DNA of 64,000 bases from Trichococcus paludicola (GCF_003052295.1 NZ_QBLC01000004.1:186001-250000); one strand, 5' to 3'; shown: positions 9,265 to 18,270, counted from the first letter of the stretch. The notes: generated from the letters alone by a model not told the origin. Numbers and translations are program-made.

Positions 9265-9822
9265 TCACTCTGTTTTTTCTTCGTCTTCTAACAGGGCCTT
9301 CAGACCAGCTAATCGCGGATCAATCTGGTCGGTTTTTTCTTCTTGTCTCTTTCTTGCGAAAGATTCTTCGGAAACAACTTCCCATTCAGCGCCACTAGGC
9401 ATGTCCTCGGACTCCATCTCTTCCGGCGTGAAGACTTGTAGAGGTAGATTCAGCAGAATGTTGTCCTCGATAGCGGGGACCAGATTCACTTCATCACCTT
9501 CAAGCGGCAACACGACTTCCGCAGGATTGTCCTGCTCGAGGTAGAGCGATTCACTCTCAGTGTACACTTCTTCGATTGCTAATTGCAAGGGTACATCAAC
9601 TAATTCCAACGACCTTGACGAAGGCAGGGTAATCGTTAAATCGATTCGGAAATTGGCAAGCACAGAATGATTTTCGTATAATAAGAAACCTTCCGCCTTA
9701 ATCGGCGACACTGCTTTGATTTCATTATTTCTTTGCATCAATGAACTTTCCCGGTCTATCATCCGAGAGAAATAGTACGGTTCACCACGATGTTCTTGTA
9801 ATTCTTTTAATGGCCATTGCAT
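9265..9822 (-). CDS. YceD/DUF177 family protein (23S rRNA accumulation factor)
   Basis: This acidic cytoplasmic protein has the DUF177 pattern. Conserved parts are the middle VLANFRIDLTITLPSSRSL, where a CxxC occurs in some relatives but is absent here, and the C-terminal DPRLAGLKALL. The start at 9822 (MQWPLKEL) has AGGGG eight bases upstream; the alternative ATG six bases earlier is too close to it. Length is 185 residues. YceD is linked to 23S rRNA levels in E. coli, and it is nearly always next to rpmF, as here. Confidence 0.88.
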   Translation of the reverse strand: MQWPLKELQEHRGEPYYFSRMIDRESSLMQRNNEIKAVSPIKAEGFLLYENHSVLANFRIDLTITLPSSRSLELVDVPLQLAIEEVYTESESLYLEQDNPAEVVLPLEGDEVNLVPAIEDNILLNLPLQVFTPEEMESEDMPSGAEWEVVSEESFARKRQEEKTDQIDPRLAGLKALLEDEEKTE

Positions 9823-9916
9823 TTCCATCACCCCTAAAATAACAAATTGAATTATACTAGTGAAAAAAAACTTTGTCAATGTATTTTCCTTTACATCTAA
9901 AAAGGAAAACGTTTTT

Positions 9917-10621
9917 TTATGCTTTTAATTCTTTGGCCAACGCGATTGTTTTGTCCAAAAGCACCTTTTCCGCGTCGACGATCGGATAGCGTTGCTCTTC
10001 ATCCTCACTGTTCATCAAGGAAACTTCCGTGCAACCCAACAGCACAATATCCGCACCGCAATTTTTGAAGTCTTCCAAAATTTCGTAATACAAAGGGAAA
10101 AATAAATGCGATCTCTCTTTGATGTAATAATAAATCATTTTATTGATCTTGTTTTGTAATTCTCTGTCCGGCAATACAACTTGGTAACCTTTCTCAACAA
10201 GCCGATTTTCGTAGATGCGGCTCTGATGCGTTCCCTCTGTGGCAAATAATCCGACTTTTTCTGCGCCCTCATAATGTTCCGCAATATAGTCGACCGTAAG
10301 ATCGATCATATTCAAAATCGGAATATCCGTTTCCTTTTGAATATCATCGAAGAAATAATGGATAGTATTGCAGGGCATGATGATGAATTCTGGCTGAAGA
10401 AGATTCAACATATGAACATCTTCTATCACTGCGTCCACCGGATTCGGTTTGGTCGGATCCAAAATATATTCCGTACGATCCGGAATATCAGCGTGGTTCA
10501 TCAGAACGTAATTGAAATAATCCTGGTCGTTTTCGGGGAAATGACGTTTATTCATTTCAACAAGAAAGTTGGTCGTCGCCAGCGTTCCCATTCCCCCAAG
10601 AATACCAAAAAATTTTTTCAT
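9917..10621 (-). CDS. Aspartate/glutamate racemase family protein, probable aspartate racemase
   Basis: This 234-residue enzyme starts MKKFFGILGGMGTLAT, the N-terminus of the Asp/Glu racemase superfamily. Both catalytic cysteines are visible: Cys84 in MPCNTIHYF and Cys197 in LLGCTEV. It interconverts L- and D-aspartate without a cofactor. It lies 41 bases after an ATP-grasp gene resembling D-aspartate ligase, and a D-Asp supply is what that enzyme needs. The pair corresponds to racemase plus Asl ligase of Enterococcus faecium and Lactococcus. A glutamate racemase (MurI) is less likely because of the RacX/YgeA-like N-terminus and the context. Confidence 0.85.
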   Translation of the reverse strand: MKKFFGILGGMGTLATTNFLVEMNKRHFPENDQDYFNYVLMNHADIPDRTEYILDPTKPNPVDAVIEDVHMLNLLQPEFIIMPCNTIHYFFDDIQKETDIPILNMIDLTVDYIAEHYEGAEKVGLFATEGTHQSRIYENRLVEKGYQVVLPDRELQNKINKMIYYYIKERSHLFFPLYYEILEDFKNCGADIVLLGCTEVSLMNSEDEEQRYPIVDAEKVLLDKTIALAKELKA

Positions 10622-10662
10622 ACTTTCTCATCCCTCGTTTCCCGTTTGTTTCTTGATTCAGC

Positions 10663-11880
10663 TTATTCCTCTGGCGGATACTCTCTGAATTTTTTGTAAT
10701 AATTGAATTTGGAAGCCAACACATAGAATTTCCTTTTCGGGCTGACTTCAAAAGGCGCATCCAACGGGTGCACTACTTTGCCATCCTTGTACAGCTCTTT
10801 TACTTTTTTCCGCAACACGTCGGACTTGACGTACTTCAGCAAAAGGCTCTTTGGTGTCATAGTGAACAAGGTTTCATTCGTATTGATCGTAACACCAAGT
10901 TTTTTCTTGGCTATGAAATCTTCAACATAGTATTTCGCGACATTGTTGCCGCTGGCAGTGACATAATAGTTACTGACGCCAAGACGCCCGTTCAATTCAA
11001 AGAAAACATAGTCATCTTTGCGCTCATCATACTTCACGTCAAAATTGGAGAAACCATAAAACTCGGTTTCCGCAACCAGTTTTTGGACGGAAGCAACAAT
11101 CTTCTGCTCTTCTCTTGCCCAAATCGTCAGGTGGTTTCCGATGGCGGATGGCGTATGGTCTTCCAAAAGGATGTGGCCGAACGCGATCAGCTTGATTTCC
11201 TTGTCCCTAGGCGATGTGTAGACCGTTACGACACCGAGGTAAGTGTCATCGCCGGGCACATACTCCTGCAGGATCAGGTTGTCTGTATAGCCATTGTCGC
11301 GCACTAAATGATAGATGCGTTCAAGATCTTTTTCATCCCGTCCTATGAAGACTTTTTCTTTCCCTTCAAAATGCAGTCCCTGATACATGATGGCATTCGA
11401 AGGCTTGATGATAATCGGAAATTCAAACGGCAAGTTCAGTGAAAATTCATCCATAACTACAGTCTTCGGATAAGGAACCCCTGCTTTTTCACAGATGGCG
11501 TAAAAACTTTCCTTATTTGTCGCCCGCAGGAATACATCTTCATCCACGTACGGAATGATCCAATCATCACTGAAGCGGTCCTTCGTTCGGATCAACAGTT
11601 CTGCATAGCGATCGTCTGCCCCAAAGATGATTTTTTTCATATTCGGATAGTCACGGCCGATTTGTTGAATAGTCTCAAAAAAATGATCCAGGTCATCGAT
11701 TCCCGGTTGGATGTAATGCTTGATGATGCGGGAATTGCCGATAGGACCTATGATCATCGGGCTGATGAGATTCGTTTTAACTTGATACGCTTCATAGAAA
11801 GCTCTCGCCAAACTATAGGCTCCTCTGTTCCCCCCCACGATTACGGGAACGAAACTGACGGAGTTGGCTTCTTCGCTCAT
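10663..11880 (-). CDS. ATP-grasp ligase, probable D-aspartate ligase for the peptidoglycan cross-bridge
   Basis: This 405-residue protein has an N-terminal PreATP-grasp part (VPVIVGGNRGAYSLARAFYE) and an ATP-grasp domain with FPIIIKPSNA (about 153-162), LILQEYVPGDD and the metal-binding VFFELNGRLG segment. Asl ligases join D-aspartate to the Lys side chain of UDP-MurNAc-pentapeptide, and the bridge is later amidated to D-Asn. The adjacent aspartate racemase supports this over other carboxylate-amine ligases. AAGGAGG precedes the ATG. The pair sits between tmcAL and yceD, which are direct neighbours in Bacillus (ylbM-ylbN), so it looks like an insertion into conserved order. Confidence 0.82.
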   Translation of the reverse strand: MSEEANSVSFVPVIVGGNRGAYSLARAFYEAYQVKTNLISPMIIGPIGNSRIIKHYIQPGIDDLDHFFETIQQIGRDYPNMKKIIFGADDRYAELLIRTKDRFSDDWIIPYVDEDVFLRATNKESFYAICEKAGVPYPKTVVMDEFSLNLPFEFPIIIKPSNAIMYQGLHFEGKEKVFIGRDEKDLERIYHLVRDNGYTDNLILQEYVPGDDTYLGVVTVYTSPRDKEIKLIAFGHILLEDHTPSAIGNHLTIWAREEQKIVASVQKLVAETEFYGFSNFDVKYDERKDDYVFFELNGRLGVSNYYVTASGNNVAKYYVEDFIAKKKLGVTINTNETLFTMTPKSLLLKYVKSDVLRKKVKELYKDGKVVHPLDAPFEVSPKRKFYVLASKFNYYKKFREYPPEE

Positions 11881-12022
11881 TTGATTGTCCTCCTTAGTGC
11901 CTAAAACCGAATATTAAAGGCTCTAGCATCTATTAACCTATCCATTATATTTCTTTGGTTGTGGTCAGTCAAACGCTTCTTGCATTTTTTCATTAAAGTT
12001 TTCATAAATTTCCTTAAAAAAC

Positions 12023-13240
12023 TTAGCTCTGATTCCTTGGCTCGTTACGGATATAAATGGGCGACCGGGTGAAATTCTGCTCCTCCAAAACTGGAATGGC
12101 TCCCAACCGATAGATGCGATCGCTCCGGATTTCCAGCTGCAAGTCCGAGGTATGTGGCTCACGCAATTTCGTGACGATCGGGGTTTCCGTGTTTTTTTTC
12201 AAAGTGTTCAGATAGCGTCTTCCTGCCTCCGTAAATCCGAGCAACCGGATGGAATCCGCTTTTTCCCGGAAAGAATGCGCTTCTGCTTTGGTTATCCCCA
12301 ACAAAATATAGGTGCAGACCCGCTGAAGCCTCGCCCATGTCCAGCGCTTGGTCTTCACACGCCGAATGAAGGCCGTAAAATCAGCTGCGTCCTCGGCTTC
12401 CTTTTTCAGCCTGTATTCGATACCTTCTTCAACCTGATAGATGTTCTGGAGTTCCGTATGCGAGAGCAACAGGAGCTGATATTGCAACATTCCCCAGTAA
12501 GGGGCCCAATCAAGCAGAGGACGCCTCTCCAGCGCCTCTAACGTCTCTTGCGGCACAAACCTGCCAATGTCCTTCCTTTCGGTTTCTTTCCCGTGGTGGA
12601 GTGACCATTCGCGAATGGCGGTCCCACTTGCAAATTCTTGTCCGAAAGCGTCACTGTCGTTGTGTCCGGCACCGCGCCTAAGCACGATGGCCGTTTCCAT
12701 CGGTTCAGGGAATTGTTCATTTTCTTTGACATACGCCAATCCGAGCTGATTATTGGGCGTTGAAAAGGAAATAGCAGAACCTCGTGGGCGCAAGATGTCG
12801 GCAATGGCCGTTTCCAGTTGCGCAGCATAGGTTCTGCCATCATTTCGGTAAGTCTGAAAAATCCGATTGATTTCCGATTCGTGTTCGCGCAAGAAGCGGC
12901 TGTGCGAAATGAAATCTTCCGCTGTGCCTTCTTCAGCACCGAATGCAAAGGCATCGCACTGCATCGCCTGCAGCAAACGGATGCCTGCACTTGCGAACAG
13001 ATCCGCGGCCTGGACACTTCCCAACACGGGCATCTCCACGACTATATCAGCACCGTTCCGCAACGCGATTTCCGCACGCGTCCATTTATCCAACAAAGCG
13101 GGCGCGCCCCTTTGGACAAAATTGCCGCTCATGGCGACAATCATGACATCGCTCTTGGTCATCTGACGTGCTTCCGACAGTTGATAGCGGTGTCCGTTGT
13201 GAAAAGGATTATATTCTGCGATTACACCACAAGCTTTCAT
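12023..13240 (-). CDS. tmcAL: TmcAL (YlbM), tRNA(Met) cytidine acetate ligase
   Basis: The start at 13240 gives MKACGVIAEYNPFHNGH. The nucleotidyltransferase motif HNGH is at 14-17, and GNFVQRG and ALLDKWTRAE follow, as in Bacillus YlbM/TmcAL. The enzyme makes acetyladenylate from acetate and ATP and acetylates C34 of elongator tRNA(Met). AAAGGGGGG lies ahead of this start, whereas the longer frame has no site. Length is 405 residues. It follows yqeM by 35 bases at the end of the yqe cluster, an arrangement usual in Lactobacillales. Confidence 0.93.
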   Translation of the reverse strand: MKACGVIAEYNPFHNGHRYQLSEARQMTKSDVMIVAMSGNFVQRGAPALLDKWTRAEIALRNGADIVVEMPVLGSVQAADLFASAGIRLLQAMQCDAFAFGAEEGTAEDFISHSRFLREHESEINRIFQTYRNDGRTYAAQLETAIADILRPRGSAISFSTPNNQLGLAYVKENEQFPEPMETAIVLRRGAGHNDSDAFGQEFASGTAIREWSLHHGKETERKDIGRFVPQETLEALERRPLLDWAPYWGMLQYQLLLLSHTELQNIYQVEEGIEYRLKKEAEDAADFTAFIRRVKTKRWTWARLQRVCTYILLGITKAEAHSFREKADSIRLLGFTEAGRRYLNTLKKNTETPIVTKLREPHTSDLQLEIRSDRIYRLGAIPVLEEQNFTRSPIYIRNEPRNQS

Positions 13241-13275
13241 CGAAGCGCCCCCCTTTGGTTTCATTGTATGGTTGC

Positions 13276-14019
13276 TTAAGCTTTTTTGCAGGCAAAAAAC
13301 CAGCGCGGACTGTCATCACGCACATCAGTTTCACCGAATTCGGCTGTAGCCGCAACATCGGTGAAGCCGGCTTCTTTAAGGATCCGCTTATAGACTTCCA
13401 GCGGATACGTGCGTTCGCGATGATATTCCGAATGGCGCTCAAACAATTCCGGATTCTTCTGGGATCCCATGAAGAAAGTCAAATCATGCTCGACACTATT
13501 CGCAGCATCGCCGGTAAAACTTTCCCAAAGGAAGGCTCCCGCTTCATCCTGATAGATGTATTGATATCCCGGAAAAACGTTATTCACTTGATGCATCGAG
13601 TGGACGTCGAACAAAAAAACACCGCCAGGTCCGAGATTGCGGATGACGCTCTGAAAGACTTCCGCCACTTCAGCTTCATCCGTCATGTAGCAAAGTGAAT
13701 CAGAGAAGCACGTCACGACGTCAAAATCCCCCATCGGCTCCAGCGAACGCATGTCTCCCACTGCCAACGAAAGCGTAACGCCTTCTTCCTGCATCCGATT
13801 ATAGGCAAGCGAAAGCATTTCGTCGGAGAGGTCGACCCCTGTTACCCGATGGCCTTTTTTCGCCAATTCCACTGCAATCTTCCCTGTCCCGCATGCCAAT
13901 TCCATGATGTCCAGACCGGATTTCCCGGCTGTATATTTTTCAACATAAAGAAGCCAGCTGTCGTAGACAGACTGGTCCATTATTTCATCATAGTAATGGG
14001 CAAAGATGTCGTAACTCAT
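13276..14019 (-). CDS. yqeM: YqeM, class I SAM-dependent methyltransferase
   Basis: This 247-residue Rossmann methyltransferase has the SAM loop ELACGTGKIA (about 40-49), the acidic GVDLSDEML after strand 2, and GGVFLFDVHS. The start MSYDIFAHYYDEIMD is typical of YqeM. The substrate is unknown. The ATG overlaps the rsfS stop by four bases, and the gene occupies the same position in the yqeG-yqeM cluster of Bacillus. Confidence 0.9.
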   Translation of the reverse strand: MSYDIFAHYYDEIMDQSVYDSWLLYVEKYTAGKSGLDIMELACGTGKIAVELAKKGHRVTGVDLSDEMLSLAYNRMQEEGVTLSLAVGDMRSLEPMGDFDVVTCFSDSLCYMTDEAEVAEVFQSVIRNLGPGGVFLFDVHSMHQVNNVFPGYQYIYQDEAGAFLWESFTGDAANSVEHDLTFFMGSQKNPELFERHSEYHRERTYPLEVYKRILKEAGFTDVAATAEFGETDVRDDSPRWFFACKKA

Positions 14020-14381
14020 TGCTCAGTGACCATCCCCGAGATGTCGACCATAGGCGCATCACTCCATAATTTTTCGATGTTGTAGTAGCCGCGTTCCTCA
14101 TGGTTGAATACGTGCACGATAAGGTCGTTCAGATCGATCAATGTCCATTTGCCCGAATCTTTGCCTTCAACATTTTTGACTTCGCCTTTGTTTTTGTGCA
14201 CGCTCTCCACGATCGCTTCCACGATTGCAGCGACTTGCTTTTCGTTACGGCCGTTCATGACAACAAAGTAATCACCGATCGATGTCAAACCGCGTACATC
14301 CAATGCCATGATATCCTGAGCCAATTTGTCATCTGCTGCTTTAACCACTAATTCCAATAATTCTTCACTTGTTAATTTCAT
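14016..14381 (-). CDS. rsfS: RsfS, ribosomal silencing factor
   Basis: The start at 14381 (MKLTSEELLELV) has GTGGGG upstream and overlaps the yqeK stop by one base (TAATG). The 121 residues include the family core DIMALDVRGLTSIGDYFVV and GKWTLIDLNDLIVHVF. RsfS binds L14 on the 50S subunit and blocks subunit joining during starvation. The neighbours yqeK and yqeM are as in Bacillus yqeL. Confidence 0.95.
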   Translation of the reverse strand: MKLTSEELLELVVKAADDKLAQDIMALDVRGLTSIGDYFVVMNGRNEKQVAAIVEAIVESVHKNKGEVKNVEGKDSGKWTLIDLNDLIVHVFNHEERGYYNIEKLWSDAPMVDISGMVTEQ

Positions 14382-14995
14382 TATGATTTCCCCACTTTTC
14401 TTTGGATCCAACTGTTGTAGACATAGATTGTGCCGGGATAAATCGGCAGTTCTTTCTTCACCAGATGGATGATTGTTTTTTCTATTTTAAAATAAGCTGC
14501 CTCATCCAGGCTGATTTCAGCCAGTCTTCTGGCTTCGTCTACGCCCTTGAATGCGCGTCCCGATTCGATGTAATCGGCAACGAAGAGGACTTTCCCGATC
14601 AGGGTCATTGTCTCGCCACCGATTGTATGCTGGCGGATTGCGTCAAGGATAGCCTCATCCGTGATTCCGAATACCATTTCGGCATAATAAGCGCCGACAG
14701 GTCCATGCATGATTTCGCTGCCGTAACCGGTCATTTCGCTGTCCATCCCTTCGGATAGGACGATTTCCTTCATGCTTTCCGCGTCATGTTCTTTCGCAAA
14801 GTCATGCAGGAGAGCGGCCAACGAGCAGGCTTCCATGGATGTGCCGTATTTTTCCGCCAATTGGATGGAACAGGCTTCAACCCGCAGTACATGCTGGAAA
14901 CGCGATGGCTTCATCTGTTTTTCCACTTCCGCCAAAACGGCTTCCCGCGTCCAATCCGTATAGATTCCTGTGTATGCAAGCTCAGTCTTCGTCAT
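14381..14995 (-). CDS. yqeK: YqeK, HD-domain Ap4A hydrolase (symmetrical)
   Basis: This 204-residue HD phosphohydrolase has His35 (RFQHVLRV) and the HD pair at 64-65 in ALLHDFAKEHD. HGPVGA and VLFVADYIESGR provide the remaining metal ligands. YqeK proteins cleave Ap4A to two ADP with an Fe-containing centre. It overlaps the end of nadD by 14 bases, and translation is probably coupled. Confidence 0.93.
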   Translation of the reverse strand: MTKTELAYTGIYTDWTREAVLAEVEKQMKPSRFQHVLRVEACSIQLAEKYGTSMEACSLAALLHDFAKEHDAESMKEIVLSEGMDSEMTGYGSEIMHGPVGAYYAEMVFGITDEAILDAIRQHTIGGETMTLIGKVLFVADYIESGRAFKGVDEARRLAEISLDEAAYFKIEKTIIHLVKKELPIYPGTIYVYNSWIQRKVGKS

Positions 14996-15647
14996 CGAGA
15001 TAGAGTCCTTCTTTCAAAATGTAATCTTTGACGTCCTCTTTCACCAAATAACGGATCGAGCGGCCGGTTTTGACCATCTTGCGGATTTCCGTCGAACTGA
15101 TGTCGATCAATGGCGCATCGACCCAGATGATTGGATAGATGCTTTCCCTTCCATATCCCAGCCTGGCGACGCCGACGAACTGCACAAGTTGTACCAGTTC
15201 ATCGATGCGTTCCCACTTCGGCAAGTATTCCACCATGTCTCCGCCGATGATGAAATAATAATCAGTGTCCGGATGCATGGAAGTCAACAATTTCATCGTA
15301 TCGATCGTAAAGCTCTTACCGCCCCGCTCCAACTCGATTGTTTCGATATCGAACAACGGATTGCCCGCAATGGACAACCGCACCATCGATTCGCGATGAT
15401 TCGCTGGAATTGATTCTTTTTCATCAACATGTGGGGGCTCGGCATCGGGCATGAAATAAATCTTATCCAAGCCAAGTTGTTCCCCAACCTGTTGCGCTAC
15501 GATCAGATGGCCTAAATGGGGCGGACTGAATGTCCCTCCCATAATGCCGATGCGTTTCCGGTCCTGGAAAGCGATCTGCGTCTCGACCTCGGTTTCTTCG
15601 ATGATCATATAATCCGTTTGTCCGATCAAATTTAAAGTTGTGATCAA
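14982..15647 (-). CDS. nadD: NadD, nicotinate-nucleotide adenylyltransferase
   Basis: This 221-residue NAD biosynthesis enzyme has GGTFSPPHLGHL at 37-48 with the nucleotidyltransferase histidines, and ISSTEIRKMV near the C-terminus. About 30 residues precede the catalytic core, an extension also seen in enterococcal NadD. The start is TTG at 15647, with GAGGTG eight bases upstream. It converts nicotinate mononucleotide and ATP to deamido-NAD. It lies between yhbY and yqeK. Confidence 0.95.
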   Translation of the reverse strand: MITTLNLIGQTDYMIIEETEVETQIAFQDRKRIGIMGGTFSPPHLGHLIVAQQVGEQLGLDKIYFMPDAEPPHVDEKESIPANHRESMVRLSIAGNPLFDIETIELERGGKSFTIDTMKLLTSMHPDTDYYFIIGGDMVEYLPKWERIDELVQLVQFVGVARLGYGRESIYPIIWVDAPLIDISSTEIRKMVKTGRSIRYLVKEDVKDYILKEGLYLDDED

Positions 15648-15685
15648 TTTTTTCTCACCTCAATAAAATATGGATTGGCCTGCCT

Positions 15686-15997
15686 TTAGATTTTTTCAAC
15701 GACAGTCGAATAACGACGATTCTTTTCTTTGGTTGATGGTTTGAACAACACAAGCGTGCGTCCGATCTGTTGTACGACTTTCGCTTGCAGTTTTTCTTCG
15801 ATAACTGCAGCGACATCTTCTGTTTCTTCATCCGTGTTCTGCAGAAGAGCGATCTTCAGCAATTCTCTTTTCTCCAACGCTTCCCCAATTTGGTAAAGCA
15901 TCTCTTCGTTCAATCCACCTTTACCCACTTGGAAGAGCGGATTCATATGGTGTGCTTCTTTTTTTAAATATTGTTTTTGTTTGCCTCTTAATTCCAT
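15686..15997 (-). CDS. yhbY: YhbY family RNA-binding protein (CRM domain)
   Basis: This 103-residue single CRM domain starts ELRGKQKQYLKKEAH, with the GKGGLNE loop (the GxxG-type RNA contact) at about 26-32 and VVQQIGRTLVLFKPS near the end. YhbY binds pre-50S particles and aids ribosome assembly. GAGGTG precedes the ATG. Its position between yqeH and nadD matches Bacillus yqeI. The aroE gene that lies between yqeH and yqeI in Bacillus is absent here. Confidence 0.94.
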   Translation of the reverse strand: MELRGKQKQYLKKEAHHMNPLFQVGKGGLNEEMLYQIGEALEKRELLKIALLQNTDEETEDVAAVIEEKLQAKVVQQIGRTLVLFKPSTKEKNRRYSTVVEKI

Positions 15998-16019
15998 TTG
16001 ACACCTCAGTCTTTTATTA

Positions 16020-17147
16020 TTAAATGATCGGTTTGCGCATTACTGTGTCCACGCCTTGTGGGACCCATGCTGCGACTTTGCCTGGTTTGCGGACAGTTAT
16101 CCATCCCAATCCGGAAAATACGATATCGGACGGTACTTTGACATTGAATTCACGTCTGACCAACGGCGGAAAATTTTCCGCGTCTTCCGCAGACGGCGGC
16201 TGAAGAAGGGTCCCCAGATGTTTTGCATAGAATTCATCCGCTTTTTCCAATTTGGTTCGGTGAATTTTTAAATCATTCGCGAAATAGCAAGTGAAGGATG
16301 ATTTTTCCCCACTGATGAAATCAAAACGCGATGCGCCACCCAAGAACAACGTCTGTTCCGGGTTCAATTGATAAGTAATCGGTTTGATTTCGTGTTGCGG
16401 CGCTACGAGCTTCAATTCTTTCGGGCTCAACACATGCGCCATTTGGTGGTGATGGATGATCCCTGGCGTATCGATTAGGAAATGCCCATCGTCCAAAGGA
16501 ATACGGATCTGATCCAACGTTGTGCCAGGGAATTGGGAAGTCGTGATGACATCTTCCTTGTTGCCTGTAGCCGCACGGATGATCTGGTTCATGACAGTGG
16601 ATTTACCTACGTTCGTGACGCCCACGACATAAACATCTTTGCCATCCCGATGTTCTTCGATGGTTTCCAACAGATCATCGATGGACGTCGCTTTCTTGCC
16701 GCTTACCAGCATGACGTCAACCGGACGCAAACCTACTGACTGCACCTGCTCCGTCAACCATTGCTTCACACGGGACAGTTTGACCGACTTGGGCAAAACA
16801 TCCACTTTATTTCCGACCACCAACACTTTATTATTGCCCGCAAAGCGATGCAATCCAGGGATCATGCTGCCGTATACGTCGAACAGGTCGATGACGTTGA
16901 CGATCAAGGCATCTTCCATCGAGATGGTGTTCAGCATCGCCAAAAATTCATCATCCGTGACGGACACTTTTTCCATCTGATTGTAGTGTCGCAGACGGAA
17001 ACAGCGTTGGCAGTATAATTGCCCGGAATCCAATCCCTTTTGCAGAGCGGCCGCCGGGGTATACCCTCGTTCGGTCGGATCATCGGTCTGGATTTTCGCC
17101 CCACAGCCGATGCAATAGAGATCTTCTGTTAATTCTTCTTTAGTCAA
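16020..17147 (-). CDS. yqeH: YqeH, circularly permuted ribosome-biogenesis GTPase
   Basis: This 375-residue protein has an N-terminal zinc finger (Cys12, 15, 46, 49). Its GTPase motifs are in permuted order: NKVD (G4) at 113-116, the Walker A GVTNVGKS at 176-183, then DTPG (G3) at 226-229. YqeH is needed for 30S assembly in Bacillus. The start is TTG at 17147 with GGAGG seven bases upstream, and it overlaps yqeG by eight bases. Confidence 0.96.
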   Translation of the reverse strand: MTKEELTEDLYCIGCGAKIQTDDPTERGYTPAAALQKGLDSGQLYCQRCFRLRHYNQMEKVSVTDDEFLAMLNTISMEDALIVNVIDLFDVYGSMIPGLHRFAGNNKVLVVGNKVDVLPKSVKLSRVKQWLTEQVQSVGLRPVDVMLVSGKKATSIDDLLETIEEHRDGKDVYVVGVTNVGKSTVMNQIIRAATGNKEDVITTSQFPGTTLDQIRIPLDDGHFLIDTPGIIHHHQMAHVLSPKELKLVAPQHEIKPITYQLNPEQTLFLGGASRFDFISGEKSSFTCYFANDLKIHRTKLEKADEFYAKHLGTLLQPPSAEDAENFPPLVRREFNVKVPSDIVFSGLGWITVRKPGKVAAWVPQGVDTVMRKPII

Positions 17148-17667
17148 GTGATTTCCTCCATATCATTCCTGGATCATTTTTCAACAAACGTTTCAGCAGT
17201 TTTCTTTCAAAGAATCGGTTTATGCGCGTATTCCATCCGTCCGAATTGATGATTGGCATTACCCACACACTCTTGACTCCCGCTCGAGTCGCGCCAAAAA
17301 CATCCGTAAGCAATTGGTCCCCAACCATCAGGCATTGGTCCAACGGAAGCTGCAGCTGTTCAGCTGCCTTGATGTACCCACGGCGAGAAGGCTTCATCGA
17401 CCTTGGCACATAAGACAATTGCAACTTATCCGCGATTATCTTGACGCGCTTATCGCTATTGTTGGAAATGATGACGACGGGTATCGCATTTTCTTTCATC
17501 AAGGCGATCCAATCCTTCAATTCCTGTGTTCCTTCCGGATTGTTCCAGGCGATCAAGGTATTGTCCAGATCGGTCAATACACCTTTGATGTTGTTCTTTT
17601 CAAGTTGTTCCGGAGTGATGTGATAGATGGACTCCACCATCCATGTCGGTTTGAATTTATTTAACAT
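17140..17667 (-). CDS. yqeG: YqeG, HAD-IIIA family phosphatase
   Basis: This 175-residue HAD hydrolase has the nucleophile motif DLDNT at 33-37, VIISNNS for motif II and MVGDQLLTDVFGA for motif IV. The physiological substrate is not established; relatives act on phosphatidylglycerophosphate. It is the first gene of the yqe cluster, and about 210 bases of untranslated leader separate it from its likely promoter. Confidence 0.92.
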   Translation of the reverse strand: MLNKFKPTWMVESIYHITPEQLEKNNIKGVLTDLDNTLIAWNNPEGTQELKDWIALMKENAIPVVIISNNSDKRVKIIADKLQLSYVPRSMKPSRRGYIKAAEQLQLPLDQCLMVGDQLLTDVFGATRAGVKSVWVMPIINSDGWNTRINRFFERKLLKRLLKNDPGMIWRKSLD

Positions 17668-17875
17668 AATGTCTCCTCATCAAAAAAATAAGAGGACGGG
17701 AAAAAGCAACAATGTCACTTTTCAAGCAGAACCCGAGAGAACTTCCCCAAGTCGCGCCCCAAAACCAAAAAACTGCACGGCACACAATCCGAAACAAGCA
17801 TCCTGTACCCCACAAAAAAGTTTTGACCCAGCCTCACTACTATCCAATTGTATATTATAACCCCATTCCAGTAAC

Positions 17876-17903
17876 ATTATAAAGCATAAACCAAAAAATA
17901 CAA
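17876..17903 (-). promoter_or_regulatory. Probable promoter of the yqeG cluster
   Basis: On the minus strand, -35 TTGTAT and -10 TATAAT are separated by 16 bases. It lies just downstream of the first copy of repeat module a. The transcript would have a leader of about 200 bases that contains a stretch close to GAGGCTGGGTCAAAAC. Confidence 0.5.
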
Positions 17904-17905
17904 GA

Positions 17906-18270
17906 GCGCGATGATTCGCGCTTAGACATCCGGACGTTGGAGCAAGCGGATGACGTTCACTTCTTTTGTGGACGACAGCCACTTGCGAAACGGGAGTGGT
18001 GTCTGCGAATCAGAGCGCGTTTAAGAAGGCGCGATGCTATGCGGGAGAGTGTGATGGATCCCGGGTAGAAATCGAGCACTAAGAGGACTAACACTAAACG
18101 GACGCTTTTTGTCCGTGTGTGGTAGTCAGCTTAGGCACAGATTTCTGGGATTCAGAACACGTTTGATATGGCGCTATGTCCCTAGGCAGCTTGTCAGCTT
18201 AAGCGGAACCCCCTGCAGGCCAGAGCGCGTCTAAGAGGAGCGCGATGATTTGCGCTCAGACACCCGGACG
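17906..18270. repeat. Modular intergenic repeat, locus A (modules a-b-c-a')
   Basis: The gene-free stretch from 17668 to 18418 contains repeated modules. Module a is at 17906-17936 and again at 18240-18270 (28 of 31 bases identical). Module b is at 17985-18022 and module c at 18062-18097. Modules b and c recur at 36519-36592 in the opposite order. Several pieces can form short hairpins (for example GCGCGATGATTCGCGC and ACGGAC-GTCCGT). No protein is supported: the short reading frames across it follow the repeat. The origin is unknown. Confidence 0.8.

Noticed and set aside
17722-17982. 86-codon minus-strand frame upstream of yqeG
   Set aside because: It runs across the predicted promoter and repeat module a, has no ribosome site and no protein-like conservation that I can see.
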